Below are positions 1-8,864 of a stretch of 31,757 nucleotides of DNA, in pieces. A program made the translations under genes and the position numbers. This DNA is from a virus, in the IMG/VR virus record IMGVR_UViG_3300013136_000027, positions 1 through 31,757 of that record; one strand, given 5' to 3'. Positions within the stretch are counted from its first letter, which is position 1; each line of letters starts with the position of its first letter. The notes under the pieces were generated by a model. The model saw nothing but the letters and a program-made list of their open reading frames with translations, was not told the DNA's origin and did no database searches.

Positions 1-1844
1 CCCTTGACATTCATTGTCTGTTGTGATACACTTTGTTTGGAGGTGGTACCAATGTTACGATTTGCACTAACAGAAAGTGGCATATTGATTGACGCTGATA
101 AACTCTTGGCTTTTTCCCCTTCTAAACGAGCCTGGGTTAAACCTTCAATGTCCATGGCTTCCGTACTTGACGCAGACGGCATAACTGACGAGGAAGCAGC
201 GGCCTTGATCGAAGACTCAAGTTCACTCAAAGAACCCGCAGAATAGCCCTTCTTAGCAAAGAAATCCAAATAAAGCTTTTCGGTCTCTTTGCGCAATCTA
301 TTATACTCAGCCATTTCGGCTTCGTTTAACTTATTCACATTCATGGTCCGGAACGGACGATACAATTCGTCCGTTTTTAATTTAAGCGCCCAACCATCAT
401 CCCCCATAATTAACTGATCTTCTACTCCGACCCCATTGCTTGCTTTTGCATCCAGAAATACCCCCATATATCCCGACGGATGCGGCTTAGTTAGATAAGT
501 CTTGATCTTCGCTTCTGGATACTTTTTAATAAAAGATTGGATGACTCCCGGTCCATGAGAGGCCATATCCGGAACGATAAACGTCTGCCTGGCCCAGTCC
601 TTTATCATACTTACATGATAATCAAGCCTATTTTCTTCAATTTTCCTACGATTAACTTTCAATGCCGCGCTGGTCGGACTCTTCGCCCGCATCTCAGCCG
701 TCACCGCTTCGTCGCCTGAGATCCGCTTCACCCCGGGGTTCTCCGCAATTACCTGATCATGTATCACATCTAATTCCTTCTGCGCCTCTACCGCCTTGGG
801 GCGGAAGGCGGCCGCCACGGCTACATCCTCTGGTGAATTTATTATATGTTTACCTGATTTTAATTCAGGGTATTTATCTAGGGTCGCCTGATTAATTGGC
901 TTACCTTTATATATATTCTGGAGAATGGCGGCAGGAATAGCTTTGGTAGCCGCTCCAGATACAGAAGGTTTAGGAAGGTTAGCAACTGCTTCTTGAGCCG
1001 TTTTCTTAGTTATATCTATAGGACCTTTCTTACCAGGAATATTAAGTTCACCCTTTTGGGATTTAAGATCTTCATAAAGCATTCTTACGGTAGATTGTCT
1101 ATTTGCCCAATCTTGCAACAGACTTGGACCAGTTTGACTAATTTGATAAGGTTGTCCAATTACTCCTGGTTGCTGAATAAGTGTAGCCTCTGCTTGTGGA
1201 GCAGTTATTTCTTTTAAGCGTTGCGTTTTGTAAACATCCTTTAAAGTTTCTTCTGCTTTCCAACCGGTAGGCATAAATTTAGAAGAACGTACTACCTGCG
1301 TGGCTTCTTTATCTAATTCCTTCGCTAAAGTTTTCTCTAATAAATTCTGTCGTAAGGCGGCTTTTACTATGCCTGGTCCTGCATAAGTAGCGACATCTTC
1401 TCCGGCTGAAAGTAAAGCACGGGGTATCAATGCCGCAGTTGATCCTTGTTCCCATTCTTGGAACGGAAGTTCTGAACTTAATCTACGGGCTTCATCTGGA
1501 TTTAAGAAAGTAGCTAAAGCTGACTTGCTAGCACTCTCTAATCGTTCTCCTGAAGGAGCCATAATTGCCCCAACCGCCGCCGATCGCGCAGGTTCATAAA
1601 CTCTTGCCAATTGCCTAAGTGGATAATCCGTAGCTTGCTGTGCCGCAACTTGTTCTTGTGGGGTAATCTGTTTAGATATGGTCTGCGGAACTGGCGATCC
1701 TGCCATTGCCGCACCTTTAAGTAAACCTGAATATAATTCTCCAGATGTTAACGCCTTAACAAAATTAGCTAACGAAGACTTCTCTCTTTCACTCGCCCTA
1801 AGTAGACTTTCTTCATCTATAACCTTCTTAAGTTTCTCAGCCAT
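1..1844 (-). CDS. Large phage protein with RelA/SpoT-like domain, C-terminus cut by window edge
   Basis: The frame is open from an ATG at 1844 to the window edge, giving at least 614 residues with no stop. The start lies one base after the stop of the preceding gene, with GGGGA upstream. Residues about 380-480 resemble the synthetase domain of RelA/SpoT homologues: RAKS at 386-389 with Lys396 ten residues after Arg386 (the RxK...K nucleotide site), Asp416 in a DWARQTF context, Tyr459 in SGYMGV (the guanine-stacking Tyr), and Glu475/Gln477 in VEDQ. The usual His four residues after the Tyr is Phe463, and the Arg after the Gln motif is missing. The first 360 and last 110 residues are unrecognised. 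It follows three probable internal virion proteins, so it may be packaged and ejected. Whether it makes (p)ppGpp is unknown; a related nucleotide-transfer activity or an inactive domain is possible. Confidence 0.7.
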   Translation of the reverse strand, partial: MAEKLKKVIDEESLLRASEREKSSLANFVKALTSGELYSGLLKGAAMAGSPVPQTISKQITPQEQVAAQQATDYPLRQLARVYEPARSAAVGAIMAPSGERLESASKSALATFLNPDEARRLSSELPFQEWEQGSTAALIPRALLSAGEDVATYAGPGIVKAALRQNLLEKTLAKELDKEATQVVRSSKFMPTGWKAEETLKDVYKTQRLKEITAPQAEATLIQQPGVIGQPYQISQTGPSLLQDWANRQSTVRMLYEDLKSQKGELNIPGKKGPIDITKKTAQEAVANLPKPSVSGAATKAIPAAILQNIYKGKPINQATLDKYPELKSGKHIINSPEDVAVAAAFRPKAVEAQKELDVIHDQVIAENPGVKRISGDEAVTAEMRAKSPTSAALKVNRRKIEENRLDYHVSMIKDWARQTFIVPDMASHGPGVIQSFIKKYPEAKIKTYLTKPHPSGYMGVFLDAKASNGVGVEDQLIMGDDGWALKLKTDELYRPFRTMNVNKLNEAEMAEYNRLRKETEKLYLDFFAKKGYSAGSLSELESSIKAAASSSVMPSASSTEAMDIEGLTQARLEGEKAKSLSASINMPLSVSANRNIGTTSKQSVSQQTMNVK

Positions 1845-1845
1845 T

Positions 1846-2484
1846 TTATTCCCCGCCAATAGGATATTTAGGTTTTACTGCTGGACCTGCATTGATGTCA
1901 ATGCTGGTATCATAGTTACGCGGCAGTCCGAAGTATTCCGCTAAGAACGATTTTGCCCAAGGATACCTGCGTAAGTATTCTCGGTAGAGAGCCATTTTAT
2001 TAGGTCCTACAATATCTTCTTCTTTTAAATTGCCTAAATCGTTTACGACCGCCTTGTATTCAGTAGTATTATCTTCATAAATCGACCGCCCCGCGCTCAA
2101 TCCCGATCCTTCATTTAATCGCGCAATCTGCCCGATTGTTTTGCCGAGATAATCCCAGGTGTTCGCCTCGCGGCCGAGCGGTTTGTCGATCATGCCGTAG
2201 CCTACGGATTGCATGAAATGCCCTAAATCCGAACCTAATGTTTTTTTGGAATCTTGAATCGTTGCTTGAACCGCTTGCGCTATACCTGGAGAATTTGTTC
2301 CTCCTTGCGATATCTCCTGCGGTACATTCTGCGCAATTACATTAGATAGACTCGGATTCACAGGCATAGGATTTGAATAATCCGGAAAATCCCGAATTGC
2401 CGCTTGGAGTTTAGATTCTTCCAAGATTTTCTTTTTTGCCTCTTCACCCGAAGCACCTTTAAATAAATCACTTAGCCACGCCAT
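1846..2484 (-). CDS. Putative internal virion / ejection protein, 212 aa
   Basis: I do not recognise a family. The protein starts MAWLSDLFKG, with an amphipathic N-terminal helix and a charged segment, followed by a Gln/Ser/Asn-rich linker, a helical middle and a C-terminus with YLRRYPWAKSFLAEYFGLPR. The start ATG overlaps the stop of the preceding gene in a TAATG junction, so it is probably translationally coupled. Its place after the nozzle and fibre genes, between an Ala/Gly-rich protein and the large RelA/SpoT-like protein, is where short-tailed phages keep their ejection proteins. That role rests on position and composition only. Confidence 0.6.
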   Translation of the reverse strand: MAWLSDLFKGASGEEAKKKILEESKLQAAIRDFPDYSNPMPVNPSLSNVIAQNVPQEISQGGTNSPGIAQAVQATIQDSKKTLGSDLGHFMQSVGYGMIDKPLGREANTWDYLGKTIGQIARLNEGSGLSAGRSIYEDNTTEYKAVVNDLGNLKEEDIVGPNKMALYREYLRRYPWAKSFLAEYFGLPRNYDTSIDINAGPAVKPKYPIGGE

Positions 2485-3296
2485 TAGTAATATCCTCCCG
2501 GAAATTTAGTTGGAGAAGCACCAAGGGGGACTGAACCTCCCTGTGCTTGCTGTCTTTTGAGCATTTGCACTAACTGCATCATTTGTTCGGGCGAAAGAGA
2601 AGGTTTCTCTCCGCCCTGTTTGCCCGCTGCCGGAGCCGCTTGTGTCGTAGGCGCCTGGCCCGAGAAGGAGTTGTCAATATTGACATTGACCTGTTCCTTT
2701 TGATTCTTCGCATCTGCTACTTGTTTAACTGCGACATTCCCTACATTTTCTTTTAAGGATGCGTTTGGATCAATCCCAAGTAATTCTCCCGCGGCTAATC
2801 CGGCAACATCTTTTAATAAACTACTTTTTGCGGTAGTCACTCCTAATCCTTCAGCACCGAGTTTTGTGGCAAGAGCTGTACCACCATGAGTTGCGATAGG
2901 CGCAGCAGTAGAAGCTAACGAAGAAACTGCAGGAGCGGATAAGGCACTTGTTAATCCCGCGCCTGATCCACCCGCGAGTCCCCCTACTCCGCCGGCTTGT
3001 CCTACACCAAGCATACTTGCGGCTCCTGTAGAAGCACTCCCGGCAGTTCCGGCAGCGGTCGATCCGCCGCCTAAACCTAAAGCCGAACCTATGGAACCTA
3101 TTCCTTCTCCGATTGCCCCGGCAGCCGAACCTATCCCACTTCCGATAGCGCTTGCAGCACCACCCACTGCGCTTCCTATAGAGCCAAGTGCCTGCATTAT
3201 TGGAGCTAACCACCACCAGATCCCCTGATTGCAGGGTTTGCCTTGGGCAACCCGCTTCGGCCAGAGGAGCTTATCAATAAGTTTAAATAGTCTCAT
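2484..3296 (-). CDS. Ala/Gly-rich glycine-zipper protein, probable internal virion or ejection protein
   Basis: This 270-residue protein has a short basic N-terminus followed, at about residues 30-120, by a long run of GxxxG-like repeats of Gly, Ala, Ser and Ile (for example IGSAVGGAASAIGSGIGSA). That pattern is typical of membrane-inserting glycine zippers. The C-terminal third is Gln/Pro/Lys-rich with LSPEQMMQLVQMLKRQQAQG, a probable helix. Ejection proteins of short-tailed phages often look like this because they insert into the host envelope to form a DNA conduit. The start follows the upstream stop immediately, and the stop overlaps the next start. No specific homologue can be named. Confidence 0.65.
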   Translation of the reverse strand: MRLFKLIDKLLWPKRVAQGKPCNQGIWWWLAPIMQALGSIGSAVGGAASAIGSGIGSAAGAIGEGIGSIGSALGLGGGSTAAGTAGSASTGAASMLGVGQAGGVGGLAGGSGAGLTSALSAPAVSSLASTAAPIATHGGTALATKLGAEGLGVTTAKSSLLKDVAGLAAGELLGIDPNASLKENVGNVAVKQVADAKNQKEQVNVNIDNSFSGQAPTTQAAPAAGKQGGEKPSLSPEQMMQLVQMLKRQQAQGGSVPLGASPTKFPGGYY

Positions 3297-3962
3297 TTAG
3301 AATAGTCCCCATAAATAGGATCCCTGTGTTCTCTGTCCAGCGATCGGTCTCGCCGCCTGAGTGTATGCTCCATAACCCTGTTGCTGGTAGTTCATTACCG
3401 AACCGGGTGTAAATGTAGAAGCATAGTTCGTAGTCGCAGGTTGCGTCGGTTGTGATAAAGGTTGTCGGCCAGCAAGTGAAAGCCCCAGATCCCTGTAGTA
3501 CTTCTGCTGTTGGAATAATTGGTTCTGCATACCTCTTGAGACATAGTCCGCTCCGATAGGGCTACCTGCATTCGTACCTAACTGAGAATTCATATCAGAA
3601 AGATACTGTTGACGCATCCAGTCTGGCATAGAAGTTGCGGTCATTCCTTGCGTAGCCTGATCCGCCATCGTTTCCTGTAAAGCGGCTGTCTTGGGATAAA
3701 GCGCGGCATTAGCTGCATAGTCAGCTTGAGCCAACGGAAGAGCATACTGCTGATACAACGCCATCTGCTGTGCCGCCTCAAGAGGAGCCTGGCGTTGCTG
3801 TTCAGCAAACACCGTAGGCATAGACTGCACCCAGGCGTTGATCGCTTCAGCAGTACTTGGTTGTGGAGCAGGTTGCGGGTAGGAAACTTGCATCGAACTC
3901 GCACCTTTCCACCTTCGGTTCTTAATTTCTAATTCTGGCTTCTTAAAATGCCAATGTAACAT
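3297..3962 (-). CDS. Gln/Ala-rich probable virion protein, 221 aa
   Basis: The ATG at 3962 has a strong AAGGAGGAATT ribosome site and lies 9 bp after the stop of the GNAT-like gene; an internal Met at 3892 is a weaker alternative. The protein is rich in Gln, Ala, Pro and Tyr, with a helical centre (AEQQRQAPLEAAQQMALYQQ) and a low-complexity tail ending in LWGLF. It lacks membrane segments and recognisable domains. Similar Gln/Ala-rich proteins lie between the tail and ejection genes of many short-tailed phages and are often virion components. The role is inferred from position. Confidence 0.6.
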   Translation of the reverse strand: MLHWHFKKPELEIKNRRWKGASSMQVSYPQPAPQPSTAEAINAWVQSMPTVFAEQQRQAPLEAAQQMALYQQYALPLAQADYAANAALYPKTAALQETMADQATQGMTATSMPDWMRQQYLSDMNSQLGTNAGSPIGADYVSRGMQNQLFQQQKYYRDLGLSLAGRQPLSQPTQPATTNYASTFTPGSVMNYQQQGYGAYTQAARPIAGQRTQGSYLWGLF

Positions 3963-3971
3963 AATTCCTCC

Positions 3972-4415
3972 TTATAGTTTCTTATCAACCACGATGTAGG
4001 TACTTTCTACACCGAATCTTTGATGCCAAAGACGGGCAACCGAAGGATGCGCCCATCCACGCACCCGGCTCGCTCCGTTTGCTTTAGCCCAATCGCAGAA
4101 CTGCTTCCAGCAGTCTTGCGTCGCAATCATTCTTCCCCCGATACAGGTCATAAAGGCGATCCGTTCGTTGGGATAGTTTTCAAATTGTACTGTCGCCGCA
4201 CCATATATTTTACCATCTTCTTCTGCTACCAATAAGATCTGTTGGCCTTGAATAATCAGCATCTTTAAGTAATCTACGCCATATTCATTCTGCGAATGCT
4301 CAAGCCCACGCAGAAGCATATAATTAACCTGCGGCCATATCGTATGGATAAAAGCCGGATTAACCTGGTGTACAGTCAATTCTGCAGATTTAGTTTCTAT
4401 CAAGGTGTCACCCAT
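3972..4415 (-). CDS. GNAT-fold-like protein, possible T7 gp13-like internal virion factor
   Basis: The product has 147 residues from ATG 4415, which overlaps the end of the fibre gene; a GTG at 4466 in the same frame would add 17 residues. The layout fits a small GNAT fold: an N-terminal helix-rich part, then ILLVAEEDGKIYGAATVQFE like the beta4-beta5 hairpin of GNAT proteins, then a WKQFCDWAKANGASRVRGWAH helix-strand and an RLWHQRFGV segment. The classic Q/RxxGxG/A acetyl-CoA loop is not clear, so catalytic activity is doubtful. T7-like phages encode GNAT-fold gp13 at the same place, before the internal core genes. Confidence 0.6.
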   Translation of the reverse strand: MGDTLIETKSAELTVHQVNPAFIHTIWPQVNYMLLRGLEHSQNEYGVDYLKMLIIQGQQILLVAEEDGKIYGAATVQFENYPNERIAFMTCIGGRMIATQDCWKQFCDWAKANGASRVRGWAHPSVARLWHQRFGVESTYIVVDKKL

Positions 4416-6043
4416 GTCGGTAAAGCGATATACGCACTTGTCGGTGGCGTGAAATCCGCCGTCCACCTCGCCACGCCCTTACTCCACCTAACCTCATCAA
4501 GGAACCCCATAAAGTAAAGAGTGGATGCAACATTCAACCTACCTATTTCCAAAGGCTCGGTATAGTTGGGAAATGTCCGTGTGGAGGTCGTAGAGCCTAA
4601 ACTCACCCCGTCTTGGTAGATGTTAAAAGCATTACCGTTCCTTACAACTGCGATATGATACCAAGTATCCGCTACCAAAGTTGTATTGCAAGAAAAATTA
4701 AGGTCAGCTTCCCCTGTCTCCGCCATAAACATACGCCAGTATTTCTGACCCGCAGAATCGCCTACCGAGATATGGAACTCATTGGAACTGTCTGTTATCT
4801 GGCTTATCACATAATGCTGTGCGTTAGTTACGGGGAGAACTGGGAAGCGAACCCAGAAATCAATGGTGAATGCCCCGTTGCTTAATGACCAGTCTGCGTG
4901 GTCAGCGGTATTTAAATATGAGCCCCCACCGTCAAAATACCCACTCGCCGTCCCGAACTTCTTTTGGGTAGTAGAAGTGATTACCTGTCCGTAAGGATAG
5001 GCTGGAAGATTAGCAGAGAAATCAGCAGTCCAGCGGGCGATACCTTTTGAAATTCTGAACTCGTCTATCCAACCGTCGTGTCCATCAGATGCATATATTC
5101 CTACTTTAAGAACTGCCGCTACATCACCGACATCGTTTGTTCCGAAGGCGGTTGTTTCGGTAAGTGTTTGGGGAACCCCGTTTTTAAATAAAAGGCAGGT
5201 AGTTCCGTTTCTCACTACCGCCCAGTGGTTCCAACTCCCATTTACATTGACAGCACTTGTAGTTTTATATTCCCCTTTATCAACTCCACCAGAACGGAAA
5301 TAAATCCAAATCTTCCCGTCAGGATTTTCATAAATTGTCCAATAATTATCAGCATCTGCGTATTGGCTTACTACTCCTCCACCCAAATCAAAAGCGTTTG
5401 TCTTCATCCACCAGTCAATAGTAAAGTTTCCCGTCCCAAAACTCCAATTTGCGGAATCTGGCAGAGTCACATTATCTGATGTAGCCCTTGTTAACATCAA
5501 CGACGCTGAACCGAACTTCTTATCAGCGGTATCTAACTGTGCGGAATTAACAAAAGTATAAGCCCCTGCTACGGGGTCGGTGTAGGCGGTCGCAGCGTCA
5601 GAACCGTCAAAGTGAGAGCAGGTCTTAGTGTAAGAGTCGTAGTTGGCGGTGTTGGTGACGGTCTTGGCTCCTGCGTTGCTATCAGTAAAAGTCACTCCGG
5701 CGTCAGAGCCGTCGCAATGGAGCATAAGTTTATTATATGCGTTCGCCTGATCGTGGACTAAGCGGAGTTTCTGTCCGGCGGTGCCGACTCCAAGCCGTGT
5801 CCAGATAGTGCCGTTATGGTAGAGGAAATCTCCCGCGGCTTGCGAAGCGATTGTCAGTGCCGAAACGTTAACCTTATCCGCAGTAGAGATAGTATCAAGT
5901 TTCGTTTCTGCTATGGCAGCACCAGCTGCAAAGTTTTCGTTCCTGAGATTAGCTACCGTGGCAGAACTCATTATATCATTCAACTTAGTGCTCGTTACCT
6001 GGTCACCTTTTACGAATCTTCTGGTCTGCGTGAAATTACCCAT
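4400..6043 (-). CDS. Tail fibre / receptor-binding protein with two LamG-like domains
   Basis: The 547-residue protein has an N-terminal repeat-type segment (residues about 1-95) that is homologous to the whole neighbouring 107-residue protein. Two concanavalin-like LamG_3 domains follow. The first contains FGTGNFTIDWWMKT and later WIDEFRISKGIARWTADFS; the second contains LSNGAFTIDFWVRFP and later FLDEVRWSKGVARWTADFT. These paired signatures (FTID.W near the start, DE.R.SKG.ARWT at the end) are typical of LamG-like carbohydrate-binding domains in phage fibres. It probably binds host surface glycans. The start directly follows the preceding stop (TAA ATG). Confidence 0.85.
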   Translation of the reverse strand: MGNFTQTRRFVKGDQVTSTKLNDIMSSATVANLRNENFAAGAAIAETKLDTISTADKVNVSALTIASQAAGDFLYHNGTIWTRLGVGTAGQKLRLVHDQANAYNKLMLHCDGSDAGVTFTDSNAGAKTVTNTANYDSYTKTCSHFDGSDAATAYTDPVAGAYTFVNSAQLDTADKKFGSASLMLTRATSDNVTLPDSANWSFGTGNFTIDWWMKTNAFDLGGGVVSQYADADNYWTIYENPDGKIWIYFRSGGVDKGEYKTTSAVNVNGSWNHWAVVRNGTTCLLFKNGVPQTLTETTAFGTNDVGDVAAVLKVGIYASDGHDGWIDEFRISKGIARWTADFSANLPAYPYGQVITSTTQKKFGTASGYFDGGGSYLNTADHADWSLSNGAFTIDFWVRFPVLPVTNAQHYVISQITDSSNEFHISVGDSAGQKYWRMFMAETGEADLNFSCNTTLVADTWYHIAVVRNGNAFNIYQDGVSLGSTTSTRTFPNYTEPLEIGRLNVASTLYFMGFLDEVRWSKGVARWTADFTPPTSAYIALPTWVTP

Positions 6044-6367
6044 TTATGCACCCCACTCAAGCGTAGTTGCTCCTGCTGCCACTTTCAAGTACTGTCCTGC
6101 TGAACCTACTGCAAGTCGTATCCAGTTCGTTCCGTTGCAGTACAAGATATCGCCAACCGCCTCACTTGTAGCTACAAGAGCTGTAGTGTTAACCTTTCCA
6201 GTAGTCGTGATAGTTGCAAGTTTTGTGTCAGCAATCGCTGCAGAAGCTGAGATCTCGGCGTTAACTATACCGGCTATAGTAGCTGATCCTGCGATGTCGT
6301 TAAGTTTAGTATAAGTAACTGATTCCGCTGCTGTAAACTGTCTAACCTGAGTTATTGTAGCTGCCAT
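6044..6367 (-). CDS. Short fibre-associated protein paralogous to the LamG fibre N-terminus
   Basis: The 107 residues align almost end to end with the N-terminus of the downstream LamG fibre. Shared features include YTKLNDI, SATIA, a run of AxIAxTKL, GKVN, and a final GDxLYxNGTxWxRLxVGxAGQxL. The NG-tW-rL...GtaGq motif is a common repeat in phage fibre shafts and capping modules. It therefore looks like a free-standing copy of the fibre's attachment or trimerisation module, perhaps a connector between tail and fibre. The start lies 3 bp after the nozzle gene's stop. Confidence 0.7.
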   Translation of the reverse strand: MAATITQVRQFTAAESVTYTKLNDIAGSATIAGIVNAEISASAAIADTKLATITTTGKVNTTALVATSEAVGDILYCNGTNWIRLAVGSAGQYLKVAAGATTLEWGA

Positions 6368-6370
6368 ATT

Positions 6371-7966
6371 TTACTCCGAGTAGTATTCTTGTGGATACGT
6401 AATGATATTACGTTCATAAATCGTTATGTCATCTGAACCGCTGGTAGCGTTATGCTGTATCTTCAACTGCAGGACTGTCCACTCCCCAAGAGAGTCAATA
6501 GGAAACTTCTTCCTTGCTACATCTTCTCCAGTCAAAGTAAAGGGTAGAGTCTGAGGTAAAGAAGGAGCCGAACCAGCAAGATTCATCGTTCCTAAAAGAG
6601 AATACGAACCGTCATCAGTAGCGGTATAGATGGAGAGATCGTAGTCACCTGAAGCTTTGGCCTTAATCTCTATCTCGCCTGCGCATTTCTTTTTCATCTT
6701 ATCGCCGCAGTCATTCTTCCTTGTCTCTTCCTGGTAGTTGATAGCTGTACTGTTATCGCTTGAGCCGTACCAGGCGCGGTAGACACTACCGTCATTAGAG
6801 TCTACATAGAAAAGCCTTTCCTCTCCTTCATACTTCATCTTCGCCCAGGCGCCTACGTTCCATCCGGTAATGGCCATTGCTGCCGGAACTATGATATTCG
6901 GACCGGCCTGGACCATATTGGAAGGGAAGAACACCCAGACCTCGTTATTATACGTACTCGCTCCAGTAGGAACCGCAAGGAAATACTTATTATCCCAGAA
7001 TATGCCCTGTGCTAAGTGGATATAAGACCAATTCAAGCTGTCATATTGTTCTTTCAAGAGATAACTTAATGGATAGGATTTCTGCAACTGCAGATTATCC
7101 TGCTGCGTTCTGAACACTCCGCGCAGGCCGTCAGGCGCTACGAACCAGACATCATCATTTACTTGGGCTACAGTCTTATTGGCTACACAGCCGATATCCA
7201 AAAGTTTCTCTGGTTTATCTGCAGAAGGATCTGGCGTAATAGATGGATTAAGACCCCATACCTGGTCAGAACCTATTAAGATAAGACCCTGGTCTCTTAA
7301 CCCCACTATCGCTCTCTCTGTGCCTATAGGCATACGAAAGGCATTAGTCGCAGTATCGAAAGCAACTGAGTAATCTGCCGGGAAAGCATCAGAGAAATAG
7401 GCGAGATTTGACTTAACTACCCAAACTCTGTTTCTAAAATAGGTGGCTACCGTAGATTTGGGCGGGGAATCGTTACCTGTTCCAGCGGTAGAACCTAAGT
7501 CCTGCATCGTGTGAGATTGATTCATTCTGAACCAGTTATCCGTTCCATTCCCGACAAGCACAACATCGCCTTCTCCTGATTCACCCGCTTTGATCATAAT
7601 AGTCTGCTTATCTGCGGTAAAATTAGCTTTATGTTCAGTGAAGGTATCTGAACCGGAAGCGGCTGGGGCGGTGCATCCCTGCAAGCTGGTATCCTCTATA
7701 ACTAATAGTTCATTAGTGCCGCCGTCAGGTTCAAAACCTAAAGCACCGCAGCCATAGTCATTAGAAAGGTCTTTACAAAGCGTCATACCTGGTCTTTTCG
7801 TAGATTGACCGGGTACACCAATATCTGCGTTATAGAGGAGAGTAACCTGATTTCCGGCTATATCAGCTCCGTAGAAGCGATTATTCATACCGCCGGAGAC
7901 ATCGCCGATAGCGGCTACTAACTTCTCATCATCTCCGGTCTGATAAACTACATTAAATGGTGTCAT
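6371..7966 (-). CDS. Tail nozzle / stabilisation protein (T7 gp12 or P22 gp10-like)
   Basis: The 531 residues are rich in beta strands and aromatic residues, as expected of a beta-propeller nozzle. The N-terminus carries the motif GGMNNRFYGADIAGNQ followed by LLYNADIGVPGQSTKRPGMT, close to the 'GG.n....p..i....a....N.......g....RpG' opening seen in podovirus tail-tubular-B / P22 gp10 families. The gene overlaps the adaptor gene by 14 bp, the standard adaptor-nozzle order. The product should extend the tail and close the channel until adsorption. Confidence 0.75.
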   Translation of the reverse strand: MTPFNVVYQTGDDEKLVAAIGDVSGGMNNRFYGADIAGNQVTLLYNADIGVPGQSTKRPGMTLCKDLSNDYGCGALGFEPDGGTNELLVIEDTSLQGCTAPAASGSDTFTEHKANFTADKQTIMIKAGESGEGDVVLVGNGTDNWFRMNQSHTMQDLGSTAGTGNDSPPKSTVATYFRNRVWVVKSNLAYFSDAFPADYSVAFDTATNAFRMPIGTERAIVGLRDQGLILIGSDQVWGLNPSITPDPSADKPEKLLDIGCVANKTVAQVNDDVWFVAPDGLRGVFRTQQDNLQLQKSYPLSYLLKEQYDSLNWSYIHLAQGIFWDNKYFLAVPTGASTYNNEVWVFFPSNMVQAGPNIIVPAAMAITGWNVGAWAKMKYEGEERLFYVDSNDGSVYRAWYGSSDNSTAINYQEETRKNDCGDKMKKKCAGEIEIKAKASGDYDLSIYTATDDGSYSLLGTMNLAGSAPSLPQTLPFTLTGEDVARKKFPIDSLGEWTVLQLKIQHNATSGSDDITIYERNIITYPQEYYSE

Positions 7967-8864
7967 AGCTCGCCCACCCCGTAAAAGGTTCTATAGCCGA
8001 AGGGCCTCCGCGTTCCGGTATCCACTGATATCTCTGATTAGGCTGTGTGTTTTCCCTGCCTATCCTCTTCTTCAGTTCGTATTCGTATTTCTGCAAAAAG
8101 TCAGAAGCCTTTTGATACTGGCGCTTATAGAGCCACGCTTCAGATATTGCTCCGCACTCCAGGATATACTCTATATCCCTGATTACCGGAGAAGTGAAAA
8201 TCTCAAAGGTTTCGTTACCATCCGGGCAAACATCAGTCTCTACAGTCAATTGTGTTTCACTGTCAACCGAAGTGACTATAGAGTAAGTCGTATCGGTAGT
8301 ATTCTTAATCCGCATTCCCGGTTTCACTCCGCTGGTGATGAAGGTAGAAGCGGAAGCGATTACTTTGTTTGCAGTATCCGTAGTACAGGTCCCGGTTACC
8401 GAAATAAGGTCTTCGCATTTACGTTTATAAGGCATCGCAATAGTGTGAGTGTTGTTCGGAGTCGGATCAAAGGCTATCTTTCCGAACCCGGAGCCATCAG
8501 ATTTAATACGCTCCTGCAGGATTACATAGCGGGTAGCCGTACCCTGAGTAATAGTACCTCCGGAATAGGCTTCTGTCCTATTCTCCCACCACATACGTTC
8601 GTTCATGCGTCCAAGTTTGAAACCGTCAGTAGTATCGGATACAGCCATCTCCACCTCAAAATCGGAAGGAAGGTTGTACTCCGCAGTACCGCTGATCAAG
8701 GTCAGTGTGTAGTTGTTATTTATAACATCCGAGAAATGGTATTTCTGCCAAACGTCATGGTACTTATCGTTCAACCACCTTCCGATCAACGTGGCAAACG
8801 CAGCGGTAGTGTCCATAACCATATTACCTACGTTGGTCTTCATCTCGTTAAATGTCTTAGCCAT
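7953..8864 (-). CDS. Head-to-tail adaptor (T7 gp11 / P22 gp4-like)
   Basis: The chosen ATG (8864) gives 303 residues; an upstream TTG would add two. The helical start (FNEMKTNVGNMV) is followed by a helix with WLNDKYHDVWQKYHFSDV, then TLISGTAEYNLPSDF. This 'n..y..i..r..W.......g...Y.LP.df' pattern is typical of the tail-tubular-A / gp4 adaptor family that docks under the portal. The C-terminal part is helical (KASDFLQKYEYELKKRIGRE). It is coupled to the nozzle gene and overlaps the membrane-protein gene before it by 8 bp. Confidence 0.75.
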   Translation of the reverse strand: MAKTFNEMKTNVGNMVMDTTAAFATLIGRWLNDKYHDVWQKYHFSDVINNNYTLTLISGTAEYNLPSDFEVEMAVSDTTDGFKLGRMNERMWWENRTEAYSGGTITQGTATRYVILQERIKSDGSGFGKIAFDPTPNNTHTIAMPYKRKCEDLISVTGTCTTDTANKVIASASTFITSGVKPGMRIKNTTDTTYSIVTSVDSETQLTVETDVCPDGNETFEIFTSPVIRDIEYILECGAISEAWLYKRQYQKASDFLQKYEYELKKRIGRENTQPNQRYQWIPERGGPSAIEPFTGWASYDTI

